Shown one piece after another: positions 23,597 to 29,836 of a DNA stretch of 29,836 nt (the first letter of the stretch is position 1; every line of letters begins with the position of its first letter). Location of the stretch: the NCBI GenBank assembly GCA_900545925.1, contig URAZ01000041.1, positions 1 through 29,836 on the forward strand. Reading direction: 5' to 3'. The position numbers were made by a program, and so were the translations under genes. This stretch comes from an uncultured Eubacteriales bacterium. GTDB taxonomy: Bacteria; Bacillota; Clostridia; Oscillospirales; Oscillospiraceae. The notes below the pieces were generated by a model that ran no database searches, was not told where the DNA came from, and was given only the letters and a program-made list of their open reading frames with translations.

Positions 23597-24604
23597 ATGG
23601 TTTCTATGAAGGATATCGCAAAGGCCTGCAGCGTTTCGGTCGCGACCGTCAGCAAGGCCCTCTCCGGACAGCCGGATATCGGAGAACAGACGCGCGAGCT
23701 GATCTGCAGGACTGCCGACTCCCTCGGCTACATGACAAACTCCGCCGCCCGTGCACTCAAAACGAACCGCACCTATAATATCGGCGTTCTGTTCGTTGAT
23801 GAGCGCAGAAGCGGCCTTGCGCATGAATATTTCTCCGCCGTGCTCGAAAGTCTCAAGGTCGAGGCCGAGGCCAACGGCTATGACATTACCTTCATCAACC
23901 GCAACGTCGGCAAAAAGGCGACGACCTACCTGCAGCACTGCCAGTACCGAGGCGTCGACGGCGTGGTGATCGCCTGCGTCGATTTCAACGATCCGCAGGT
24001 GCTGGAGCTGGTCAATTCCCGCCTTCCGGTCGTGACCATCGATCACGTCTTCAATAACCGCGCCGCCGTCGTTTCCGACAATGTGCGCGGCATGGAGGAG
24101 CTGGTCCGCTATGTCTATGCGAAGGGCCACCGCCGCATCGCGTTTATCCACGGTGAACGCACTACCGTCACGGAAAACCGCCTGACGGGATTCTATCGCG
24201 CCTGCGACGCGCTGGGACTGGAGATCCCGGAGGAGTACGTCCGCGAGGGCGTGTACCATGACCCAGACCGCTGCGCGGAGCTGACGCGTGAGCTGCTTCA
24301 GCTGCCGGAGCCGCCGACCTGCATCCTGATGCCGGACGACTTTTCCAGCATCGGCGGCGGCAACGCCATCCGCCGCATGGGCCTTCGTTTTCCCGAAGAC
24401 GTCAGCGCGGCGGGCTATGACGGCATCCAGCTTGCAAGCGTTACGAACCCGGCGATGACCACCTATCGTCAGGATACGGCCGCGCTTGGCAAGACCGCTG
24501 CCGCGAAGCTCATCGAACTCATCGAAAAGCCGCGTACCGCGCTGGTCGACCGGATCCTCATCCCGGGCAAGCTTGTCGAGGGAGGCTCGGTCCGCGCGAT
24601 TTGA
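23597..24604 (+). CDS. LacI-family regulator of the cellobiose locus
   Basis: A 335-residue LacI/GalR-type repressor. The HTH (MKDIAKACSVSVATVSKALSG) and hinge (YMTNSAARALKTNRT) occupy about residues 4-58. The sensor domain follows (NIGVLFVDERRSGLAHEYF; GVDGVVIACVDFNDP; HRRIAFIHGE; VSAAGYDGIQLASVTNPAMTTYRQD). The ATG at 23597 has GGAGG at 23583-23587; an ATG three codons later is possible. It is divergent from the cellobiose phosphorylase gene and directly upstream of a sugar transporter, with matching palindromes on both sides of the shared intergenic region. Likely effector: cellobiose or a cello-oligosaccharide (inference). A small stem-loop (CTGCC-GTGA-GGCAG, 24617-24630) lies in the 76-base gap to the next gene, and no separate promoter is evident there. 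Confidence 0.9.
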   Translation: MVSMKDIAKACSVSVATVSKALSGQPDIGEQTRELICRTADSLGYMTNSAARALKTNRTYNIGVLFVDERRSGLAHEYFSAVLESLKVEAEANGYDITFINRNVGKKATTYLQHCQYRGVDGVVIACVDFNDPQVLELVNSRLPVVTIDHVFNNRAAVVSDNVRGMEELVRYVYAKGHRRIAFIHGERTTVTENRLTGFYRACDALGLEIPEEYVREGVYHDPDRCAELTRELLQLPEPPTCILMPDDFSSIGGGNAIRRMGLRFPEDVSAAGYDGIQLASVTNPAMTTYRQDTAALGKTAAAKLIELIEKPRTALVDRILIPGKLVEGGSVRAI

Positions 24605-24680
24605 AGATGGTGCTCTCTGCCGTGAGGCAGTGCACATAGATCAAAGTACCAACCATTATATTTTTACAGGAGGAATTCAA

Positions 24681-26066
24681 ATGAAAAAGTATCTTGCGCT
24701 GCTGCTTGCAGTCCTGATGCTCGCAGCTGTGTTTGCAGGCTGCGCGAGCAAGGAAACGACGACCGACACGCCAGCCGCTTCCACGGAAACGGCCGAGCCT
24801 GCCAAGACCGAAGAAACCGCCGCCACCGAAGAGACTGCCGCCGAAGAACCCGCTTCCGAGGAAGGCAAGGTCTTCAACATCTACGCCTGGAACGAAGAGT
24901 TCAAGGGCTTCTTTGAGAAGTACTACACCGTTCCCGAGGGCGTGACCGTCAACTGGATCATCACCCCGAGCGCCGACGGCGCCTATCAGGACAAGCTCGA
25001 CGAGGCCCTGCTCAATCAGGAGAACGCTTCTGCCGACGACAAGGTCGACCTGTTCCTGGCTGAGGCCGACTACATCCAGAAGTACACCGAGTCGCCCGTC
25101 ACGCAGGACATCACCGCCCTCGGCGTGACCGACTTCTCCAACACCTATGCCTACACCGTGCAGGCTGCGTCCGACGCGTCCGGCGTGGTCAAGGGCGTCT
25201 CCTTCCAGTGCTGCCCGGCGGCCCTCATTTACCGCCGCTCCATCGCCAAGGACGTTCTGGGCACCGACGATCCCGCCGAGGTCCAGGAACTGCTGAACAG
25301 CTGGGACAAATTCAATGCTGTCGCGGCTGATGCCAAGGCCAAGGGCTATCTGATGACCGCTTCCGAGGCTGCTACCTACCGTGTCTTCTCCAACAACGTT
25401 TCCGAACCGTGGGTCGACGCAAACAACAACCTCCAGATCGATCCCGCCATCCAGACCTGGATGCAGCAGGCCAAGGACTTCTCCGACAAAGGCTACACGC
25501 AGGACTGCGATATCTGGTCTGATGAGTGCACCGCACAGATGTTCGGAGACGGCAAGGCCATGTGCTACTTCGGGCCGGCCTGGTACTTCAACTTCTCCAT
25601 GGGCAACGCACAGGACGCGGACAAGGGCTGCTTCGGCGATTGGGCGATCTGCGAAGGCCCGCAGGCACACTTCTGGGGCGGTACGTGGCTGCTGGCGCCT
25701 GCCGGCACGGATAACCCCACCATGGTTGCCGATATCATGAACACCTTCATCAACGATGAAGAGGTCTGCACGAACCTGGTCAAGAACGAGGCGCAGTTCT
25801 CCAACAACCAGAAGGTCAACGAGACCGTTGCGCAGGATCCGACCTACGGCAGCGAGTTCCTCGGCGGCCAGAACGACATCGCACTGTTCTGCGACCTTGC
25901 CAAGAACATCAAGTTCGAAAACCACACCATCTATGACCAGCTGCTCAACGAGGGTCTGCAGGCGAACTGGAGAGAGTACTGCAAGGGCACCGTCACCGAG
26001 GACGAGGCCATGAGCAACTTCTATAAGTACATCAACGAAAAGTATCCGACCATCGTCACTCCGTAA
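24681..26066 (+). CDS. ABC sugar transporter substrate-binding lipoprotein (cellobiose locus)
   Basis: A 461-residue extracellular sugar-binding lipoprotein. The signal peptide ends at VFAGC with the lipidated Cys at residue 21. A Thr/Glu/Ala-rich linker extends to about residue 62, then the mature fold starts at KVFNIYAWNEEFKGFFEKYY. Aromatic-rich stretches (MCYFGPAWYFNF; HFWGGTWLLAP) are typical of binding pockets for oligosaccharides. ATG 24681 has AGGAGG at 24668-24673. It delivers sugar to the two permeases after it. Its overall sequence is clearly different from the binding protein at 12.9 kb, so the two loci are not recent duplicates. GC-rich hairpins follow its stop. Confidence 0.9.
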   Translation: MKKYLALLLAVLMLAAVFAGCASKETTTDTPAASTETAEPAKTEETAATEETAAEEPASEEGKVFNIYAWNEEFKGFFEKYYTVPEGVTVNWIITPSADGAYQDKLDEALLNQENASADDKVDLFLAEADYIQKYTESPVTQDITALGVTDFSNTYAYTVQAASDASGVVKGVSFQCCPAALIYRRSIAKDVLGTDDPAEVQELLNSWDKFNAVAADAKAKGYLMTASEAATYRVFSNNVSEPWVDANNNLQIDPAIQTWMQQAKDFSDKGYTQDCDIWSDECTAQMFGDGKAMCYFGPAWYFNFSMGNAQDADKGCFGDWAICEGPQAHFWGGTWLLAPAGTDNPTMVADIMNTFINDEEVCTNLVKNEAQFSNNQKVNETVAQDPTYGSEFLGGQNDIALFCDLAKNIKFENHTIYDQLLNEGLQANWREYCKGTVTEDEAMSNFYKYINEKYPTIVTP

Positions 26067-26080
26067 ATCCTGCGGCTTCC

Positions 26081-26132
26081 CGGGGCAGGGCAAACGCCCT
26101 GCCCCGGCGCTGATTTCGGACGCGCTTCCGAA
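26081..26132 (+). promoter_or_regulatory. GC-rich hairpins between binding protein and permease genes
   Basis: CGGGGCAGGGC (26081-26091) and GCCCTGCCCCG (26096-26106) form a perfect 11-bp stem with an AAAC loop, with no T-run after it. TTCGGA (26115-26120) and TCCGAA (26127-26132) form a second, short hairpin. They are in the same place as the array in the alpha-glucoside locus and could protect the upstream mRNA or attenuate read-through. Confidence 0.7.
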
Positions 26133-26186
26133 CCGGCCGCTCCGGCCCGCTGGGAACTACGTCTGAGAATAAGAGGAGGAGTTCTG

Positions 26187-27137
26187 ATGCAGACGACAAA
26201 AGCACCCAAATTGAAAACCAAACGGTCCAAAATCAGCTACGCAAAGTGGGGCTATGTTTTTATCGCGCCGTTCTTTCTGGCCTATGCGCTGTTTCACTTC
26301 GCACCACAGCTGCTGACGATCTACAACAGCTTTTTTGAAAACTACCGGGAGGGCCTGACACAGGTTGGGCCGAATTTCGTCGGCTTCAAGAATTATGTCA
26401 CGCTCTTTACGCCCGATAAAAACGGAACGATCGACATCCTCAAATACGCCGGAAACACCATCGTTCTGTGGCTCGGCTGCGCAGTTCCGCAGGTTGTGAT
26501 CTCTTTGATGCTCGCGTGCTTTTTTACAAGTTACCGGCTGAAGATCCGCGGCCAGCAGTTTTTCAAGACCGTGATCTATATGCCGAACCTCATCATGGCC
26601 TCGGCGTTCTCGATGCTCTTTTACATGCTGTTTTCAAACGTCGGACCTGTCAATCAGCTGCTCACGCAGGCGGGCTGGATCGACGCGCCGATGGACTTTT
26701 TCAACATCCGCTTCACCGTGCGGAGCTTAATTAGCCTCATGAACTTCCTCATGTGGTTCGGCAACACGACAATTTTGCTCATGGCCGGTATCATGGGCAT
26801 TGACCAGAGCCTGTTTGAGGCGGCCAACATCGACGGTGCGACGTCCCTGCAGGTATTTTTCAAGGTGACGCTGCCGCTTCTGATGCCGATTTTGGTCTAC
26901 ACGGTCATCACCGCACTCATCGGCGGTCTGCAGATGTTCGATGTGCCGCAGGTGCTGACCAACGCGCTTGGAACGCCGAACCGCACCTCGACGACGCTCG
27001 TCATGTACCTCAACAATTACCTCAAGACGAGCAAGAACTACGGCATGTCCGGCGCAATTTCCGTCGTGATCTTCGTCATCACGGGCCTTCTGAGCCTTGT
27101 GGTGTTCAAGTCGCTGACGAAGCAGGAAGAAAACTAA
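26187..27137 (+). CDS. ABC sugar transporter permease 1 (MalF-type), cellobiose locus
   Basis: A 316-residue inner-membrane permease. A basic N-terminus (KLKTKRSKISYAKW) leads into the first membrane segment (GYVFIAPFFLAYALFHFAP), and the EAA loop EAANIDGATSLQVFFKVTLP starts at residue 211. The start at 26187 has GAGGAGG at 26173-26179. It is followed after 13 bases by the second permease. The ATPase is not encoded nearby. Confidence 0.92.
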   Translation: MQTTKAPKLKTKRSKISYAKWGYVFIAPFFLAYALFHFAPQLLTIYNSFFENYREGLTQVGPNFVGFKNYVTLFTPDKNGTIDILKYAGNTIVLWLGCAVPQVVISLMLACFFTSYRLKIRGQQFFKTVIYMPNLIMASAFSMLFYMLFSNVGPVNQLLTQAGWIDAPMDFFNIRFTVRSLISLMNFLMWFGNTTILLMAGIMGIDQSLFEAANIDGATSLQVFFKVTLPLLMPILVYTVITALIGGLQMFDVPQVLTNALGTPNRTSTTLVMYLNNYLKTSKNYGMSGAISVVIFVITGLLSLVVFKSLTKQEEN

Positions 27138-27150
27138 GGAGGCGCTCGCA

Positions 27151-28020
27151 ATGAAGAAGAATTCCACGGACAGCCGCAAAGCCCACGCCATGCTGACCGT
27201 CAGCCGCGTGCTGGTCTATGCGCTGCTGATCTTTCTGTCGGTCCTCTGCCTGTTCTCGTTCTATATGCTGATCGTCAACGCGTCCCGGACCAACGCAGAT
27301 CTGCAGGGCGGCTTCAAGGCGCTGCCGCAGGGACATTTTCTGGAGAATCTCAAAAACGCGTGGAACGACAGCTCCATCAACATCCCGCGCGGCATGCTCA
27401 ACAGCTTTATCATCGCAGCCGCGACGGCCATCCTGTCCACCTATTTTTCCGCGCTGACCGCCTACGGCCTGCACGCTTACAATTTTAAGCTCAAGCGCCT
27501 CGCATTCCTGTTCATCATGGCCGTCATGGTCATTCCCAAGCAGGTCTCTGCCGCAGGCTTTGTCCAGCTGTGCTATAAGCTGAAGCTGACGAACAGCTAT
27601 CTGCCGCTGATCCTCCCCGGCATCGCGGCGCCGGTCGTGTTCTTCTACATGATCCAGTACATGAAGAGCATCCTGCCCATGGAGATCGTGGAGGCCGCGC
27701 GTGTCGATGGCTCGGGCGAGTTCTTTACCTTCAACCGCATCGTGCTGCCCATGCTGAAGCCCGCCGTTTCCGTGCAGCTGATCTTCACCTTTGTCGAGTC
27801 GTGGAACAACTATTTCCTGCCCGCGCTGCTGCTCGATAAAGCGGAAATGAAGACCGTCCCCATCATGATCGCGCAGCTTCGCGCGGCGGATTACTCGAAA
27901 TTTGACCTCGGCAAGGTCTATATGTTCATCCTGCTCGCCATCCTGCCGGTGCTGCTCGTGTACATCTTCCTCTCGCGCTATATCGTCAAAGGCGTCACCG
28001 CCGGCTCTGTCAAAGGATAA
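27151..28020 (+). CDS. ABC sugar transporter permease 2 (MalG-type), cellobiose locus
   Basis: A 289-residue permease with an N-terminal membrane segment (VLVYALLIFLSVLCLFSFYM), a periplasmic loop and the EAA loop EAARVDGSGEFFTFNRIVLP from residue 181. It ends in the usual SRYIVKGVTAGSVKG. AAGGAGG overlaps the stop of the previous gene. It closes the rightward unit and is followed by a strong stem-loop. Confidence 0.92.
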   Translation: MKKNSTDSRKAHAMLTVSRVLVYALLIFLSVLCLFSFYMLIVNASRTNADLQGGFKALPQGHFLENLKNAWNDSSINIPRGMLNSFIIAAATAILSTYFSALTAYGLHAYNFKLKRLAFLFIMAVMVIPKQVSAAGFVQLCYKLKLTNSYLPLILPGIAAPVVFFYMIQYMKSILPMEIVEAARVDGSGEFFTFNRIVLPMLKPAVSVQLIFTFVESWNNYFLPALLLDKAEMKTVPIMIAQLRAADYSKFDLGKVYMFILLAILPVLLVYIFLSRYIVKGVTAGSVKG

Positions 28021-28042
28021 AATATCCCCTTGATAGAAACAC

Positions 28043-28079
28043 TTCGCCGCCTATCGGAACAATTCCGATAGGCGGTGAA
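28043..28079 (+). terminator. Terminator after the cellobiose transporter genes
   Basis: CCGCCTATCGGAA (28047-28059) and TTCCGATAGGCGG (28063-28075) pair perfectly. The stem extends by TTC/GAA across one G-T pair to 28043-28079. The T-run is weak. It lies between convergent units, next to element copy E. Confidence 0.75.
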
Positions 28080-28091
28080 ATTGTATGTTCT

Positions 28092-28146
28092 GGTTTTTGC
28101 ATGGACCAGAAAAACGCAGATTTTGGGCCGCTGTAATCAAAGATTA
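28092..28146 (-). repeat. Dispersed hairpin element, degenerate copy E
   Basis: Positions 28115-28146 match the CGCAGAATCTGCGCCGCTG-TAAACAAAGAATA part of the other copies at 27 of 32 bases, and GGTTTTTG plus GGACCAGAAAA upstream resembles the flank of copy C. About seven bases of the left arm (CCAGCGG) are missing, so the hairpin is broken. It lies 12 bases beyond the stop of the DUF6076-like gene. Confidence 0.65.
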
Positions 28147-28158
28147 AGCGGAAAATTG

Positions 28159-28915
28159 TCAAACCCGCAGCTCTCTCTGATAGTCTACCAATTCCATCTC
28201 ACCGGTCTCTGCCTTCTGCTGCAGTTCTACAGCATACCGCGACCACTGCTCAAACTGAACGGTGGTCATTTTCTTTTTCAGGTAGCGGGCATAGTGCGTT
28301 TTATATGCGCGATTGTACGCAAACCAGATGGGATCATTTTTGCATTTATCGTCATACCGTTTGCGGGAACCAACATCGCGGCAGGTTTTGCCGGGCTCGT
28401 TTTTCAGCGGGCGATTGCAGCAGCTGGAATACTTTCCTGCGGCAAGTAAAAAACCATCGATGGCAGTTTTCACATTTCCGGGGCAGATAATTCCGATTCA
28501 AGCCATGAAAGAAATCCACATAGAGAAATGAACCGAGACTGTCAAAGAAAACTGTTTCACAGAGCCGCTCAACGCCGTCTTTCCACCGGACGATCTCGTA
28601 ACGCATTTGCGCTGCACCAACGGCCTGCAAACGCGCACTGCGATTGCCGCTGCTGCGCAGATACTGTATCAGGCAGACTGTGATCTCAGATTCATTCAGG
28701 AACCGACGCTTCGCGTGCAGATAATCCTCCAAAAGCTCCGCGTAAGTAGTCTGCACGCGCAGTAAATCTTGAACGAATGTGATATAGCTGTCAAACAGTG
28801 CGGCTGTTGCATGGTTGCAGTCACGAAGAACCAGTAAAACCTCTGCCTCGTCAGATGCGGCAAGTTCCGGTTCCCGAAGGTTGGTCGGATATTTTTAGCG
28901 GACATTTCGAGCCAT
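28159..28915 (-). pseudogene. DUF6076-like gene, broken by a stop and a frameshift
   Basis: A ~250-codon DUF6076-like reading frame read from 28915 (MARNVR, with AAAGG upstream) to 28159. Codon 7 is TAA at 28895-28897. The frame then continues without break (KYPTNLREPELAASDEAE ... FFHGLNRNYLPRKCENCHRWF) to a run of six A's at 28448-28453. There a one-base shift is needed to reach the conserved LLAAGKYSSCCNRPLKN ... TCRDVG and the C-terminal helical part (NDPIWFAYNRAYKTHYARYL). Cys clusters CENC, CC and C suggest a zinc-binding ribbon. Function unknown. Its C-terminal half is only about one-third identical to the remnant at 18.7 kb, so they are old paralogues. Sequencing error in the homopolymer is a possible alternative for the frameshift, but not for the TAA. 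Element copies E and D flank it. Confidence 0.65.
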
Positions 28916-28993
28916 TTCTGCGCCTTTCCAATCGGGAAATTTCACAGCGGCGTCCTTTCCGGCACGGATCATTCCACCTGATTTTTCGGTGTT

Positions 28994-29061
28994 TGGGTCA
29001 CGGTTTGGGTCAGAACAGAAAATCAGCGGCGCAGAAACTGCGCCGCTGTAAACAAAGAATA
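28994..29061 (-). repeat. Dispersed hairpin element, copy D (complete)
   Basis: TGGGTCACGGTTTGGGTCAG flank at 28994-29013, perfect arms CAGCGGCGCAG (29024-29034) and CTGCGCCGCTG (29038-29048), then TAAACAAAGAATA to 29061. It is joined to the 3' end of a GH1 gene copy, as is copy C. Confidence 0.85.
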
Positions 29062-29069
29062 GCTCCGGA

Positions 29070-29391
29070 TTTCTGCCGTTTTCCCGGGCGGTCTGCGCGT
29101 TCCAGTGCGCGCTGTCCTTCAGGATCCGTTTTTGCGTCGGATAGTCGACATAGATCAGGCCGATGCGCTCGGCATAGCCGCTGTGCCACTCAAAATTGTC
29201 GGTCGGCGACCAGTGGAAAAGCTGTGGACGTCGGCTTGGTCGCATCCTCTGCGAAGCGCGAGCAGATAGCGGTGCAGGAAATCGCTCCGGTCGGTGTCGT
29301 GGATCTGTCCGTCCAGGAACATGTGGTCATTACAGCTCAATCCGCACTCAGTCACATAGAACGGCCGCTTGTAGCGGTCAAAGAGAAAGGC
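29070..29391 (-). pseudogene. GH1 beta-glucosidase 3'-end fragment
   Basis: A copy of the last ~105 codons of the GH1 gene (matching about 19.46-19.78 kb), with about 33 differences in about 318 bases by hand count, near 90% identity. It includes the nucleophile region TECGLSCNDH and the SPTDNFEWHSGYAERIGLIY block. One A is missing in the run at 29217-29220, which breaks the frame between these parts. The gene's own stop is lost, so the frame runs on through element D. Similarity ends abruptly after position 29391; the N-terminal ~340 residues are absent. Confidence 0.85.
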
Positions 29392-29488
29392 GTACGAGCC
29401 CAGTTTGCTTCAATAGAAAATCATTTTTTGATGGGAATTTGCAAAAGAAACAAACAAAAAACATAGTTACTCATTTTTATAATCCTAC

Positions 29489-29517
29489 TTGAATTTGCCG
29501 TCTTCTTGCTATATAAT
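29489..29517 (+). promoter_or_regulatory. Promoter of the DUF134 gene
   Basis: TTGAAT (29489-29494), 17 bases, TATAAT (29512-29517). It is followed directly by a palindrome at the expected start of transcription. The preceding stretch 29392-29488 is AT-rich and shows nothing else. Confidence 0.82.
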
Positions 29518-29529
29518 CGGTATATACCG
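29518..29529. promoter_or_regulatory. Palindromic operator candidate CGGTATATACCG
   Basis: A perfect 12-base palindrome touching the -10 and covering the predicted transcription start of the DUF134 gene, so a bound protein would block the promoter. Autoregulation by the encoded regulator is the simplest reading (inference). Confidence 0.45.
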
Positions 29530-29550
29530 AAAACGAAGGAGGGAGTGTTC

Positions 29551-29836
29551 ATGCCAAGACCGCCACGGTGCCGTCGGATTTGTGGCGTACCACAAGTTGA
29601 TACCTTCTGCCCCAACGGGGGCGAGGATACCGAGCCGATCCTGCTGATGCTGGACGAGTACGAGGTCATTCGGCTGGTTGATCTGGAGCAGCAAACCCAC
29701 GAGCAGTGTGCCGCGCAGATGGATATTTCCCGCTCTACCGTGCAGGAGATTTACGAAAACGCACGGCGCAAGATCGCAGCGTGTCTTGTCCACGGGAAAC
29801 CGCTGCACATCACCGGGGGAAACTACCGCATCTGCG
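29551..29836 (+). CDS. DUF134 (UPF0251) family DNA-binding protein, cut by the window end
   Basis: The first 95 residues of a DUF134/UPF0251 protein. It starts MPRPPRCRRICGVP with Cys at positions 7, 11 and 20. The family pattern ILLMLDEYEVIRLVDLE follows, then a sigma-like helix-turn-helix (HEQCAAQMDISRSTVQEIYENARRKIA at about residues 54-80). The ATG at 29551 has GAAGGAGGG about 9 bases upstream and a good promoter. No stop occurs before the end of the window. In Clostridia these regulators are often fused or adjacent to NifX/NifB-like cofactor proteins, which cannot be seen here. Confidence 0.9.
   Translation, partial: MPRPPRCRRICGVPQVDTFCPNGGEDTEPILLMLDEYEVIRLVDLEQQTHEQCAAQMDISRSTVQEIYENARRKIAACLVHGKPLHITGGNYRIC

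Noticed and set aside
24558..26093. Long open frame opposite the second sugar-binding protein
   Set aside because: Antisense shadow of a codon-biased gene; the product is low-complexity Gly/Val/Leu-rich with no family features.
6101..29061. Hairpin elements as integron attC sites
   Set aside because: All copies are in one orientation 3' of genes, as attC sites are, but the arms are perfectly paired without extrahelical bases, no GTTRRRY/RYYYAAC core pair is found, and no integrase gene is in the window.
6101..29061. Repeats as a CRISPR array
   Set aside because: Copies are kilobases apart with genes in between, with no regular spacers and no cas genes.
28895..29245. Hypothetical protein reading through element D
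   Set aside because: It joins the GH1 fragment to the element and ends in non-coding sequence; the normal GH1 stop has been lost.

Overview
This is a chromosomal window from what looks like a gut-type Firmicute of class Clostridia (Oscillospiraceae/Ruminococcaceae-like; inference). The signs are strong GGAGG-type ribosome binding sites, TTGACA/TATAAT promoters, lipoprotein-type ABC sugar-binding proteins, the clostridial IscU-like/GGGtGRT gene pair, a BspA-like surface protein and two DUF6076-like genes. Base composition is uneven: the cellobiose locus (about 19.4-28.0 kb) is clearly GC-richer than the alpha-glucoside locus (about 7.7-18.7 kb), and the AAA ATPase gene at 6.2-7.5 kb is the most AT-rich gene.

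Layout. (1) 1-3.2 kb: a BspA-type leucine-rich-repeat/Big_2 surface protein that has lost its 5' end. (2) 3.2-5.1 kb: a promoter and a two-gene operon for an IscU-like Fe-S scaffold and a GGGtGRT protein. (3) 5.3-5.9 kb: an XRE-type regulator. (4) 6.2-7.5 kb: a stand-alone AAA/DUF4143 ATPase on the minus strand. (5) 7.7-18.7 kb: alpha-glucoside locus. GH125-like and GH65 genes run leftward. They diverge from a LacI regulator followed by a sugar-binding lipoprotein, two permeases, a GH31 glycosidase and beta-phosphoglucomutase. (6) 18.7-19.2 kb: an N-terminally truncated DUF6076-like gene. (7) 19.45-28.0 kb: cellobiose locus. Cellobiose phosphorylase (GH94) and GH1 beta-glucosidase run leftward, diverging from a second LacI regulator, sugar-binding lipoprotein and two permeases. 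(8) 28.1-29.4 kb: a degraded zone with a broken DUF6076-like gene and a 3' fragment copied from the GH1 gene. (9) 29.5 kb to the end: a DUF134 (UPF0251) regulator that runs off the window.

How the genes work together. Both sugar loci share one architecture: a LacI regulator, divergent promoters each with an operator-like palindrome just downstream, an importer whose ATPase is not encoded here, and an intracellular phosphorylase plus a hydrolase. One handles alpha-glucosides (GH65 makes beta-glucose-1-P, which the adjacent beta-phosphoglucomutase converts to glucose-6-P). The other handles beta-glucosides (GH94 makes alpha-glucose-1-P).

The most unusual structure is a dispersed hairpin element, about 68 bp when complete, present in six copies (four clear, two degenerate). 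All are in the same orientation and each lies just 3' of a minus-strand gene. Pairs of copies bracket the AAA ATPase gene and both DUF6076-like genes, and one copy sits exactly where the GH65 gene loses its C-terminal domain. This could be a terminator spread by recombination or a mobile, cassette-like element.
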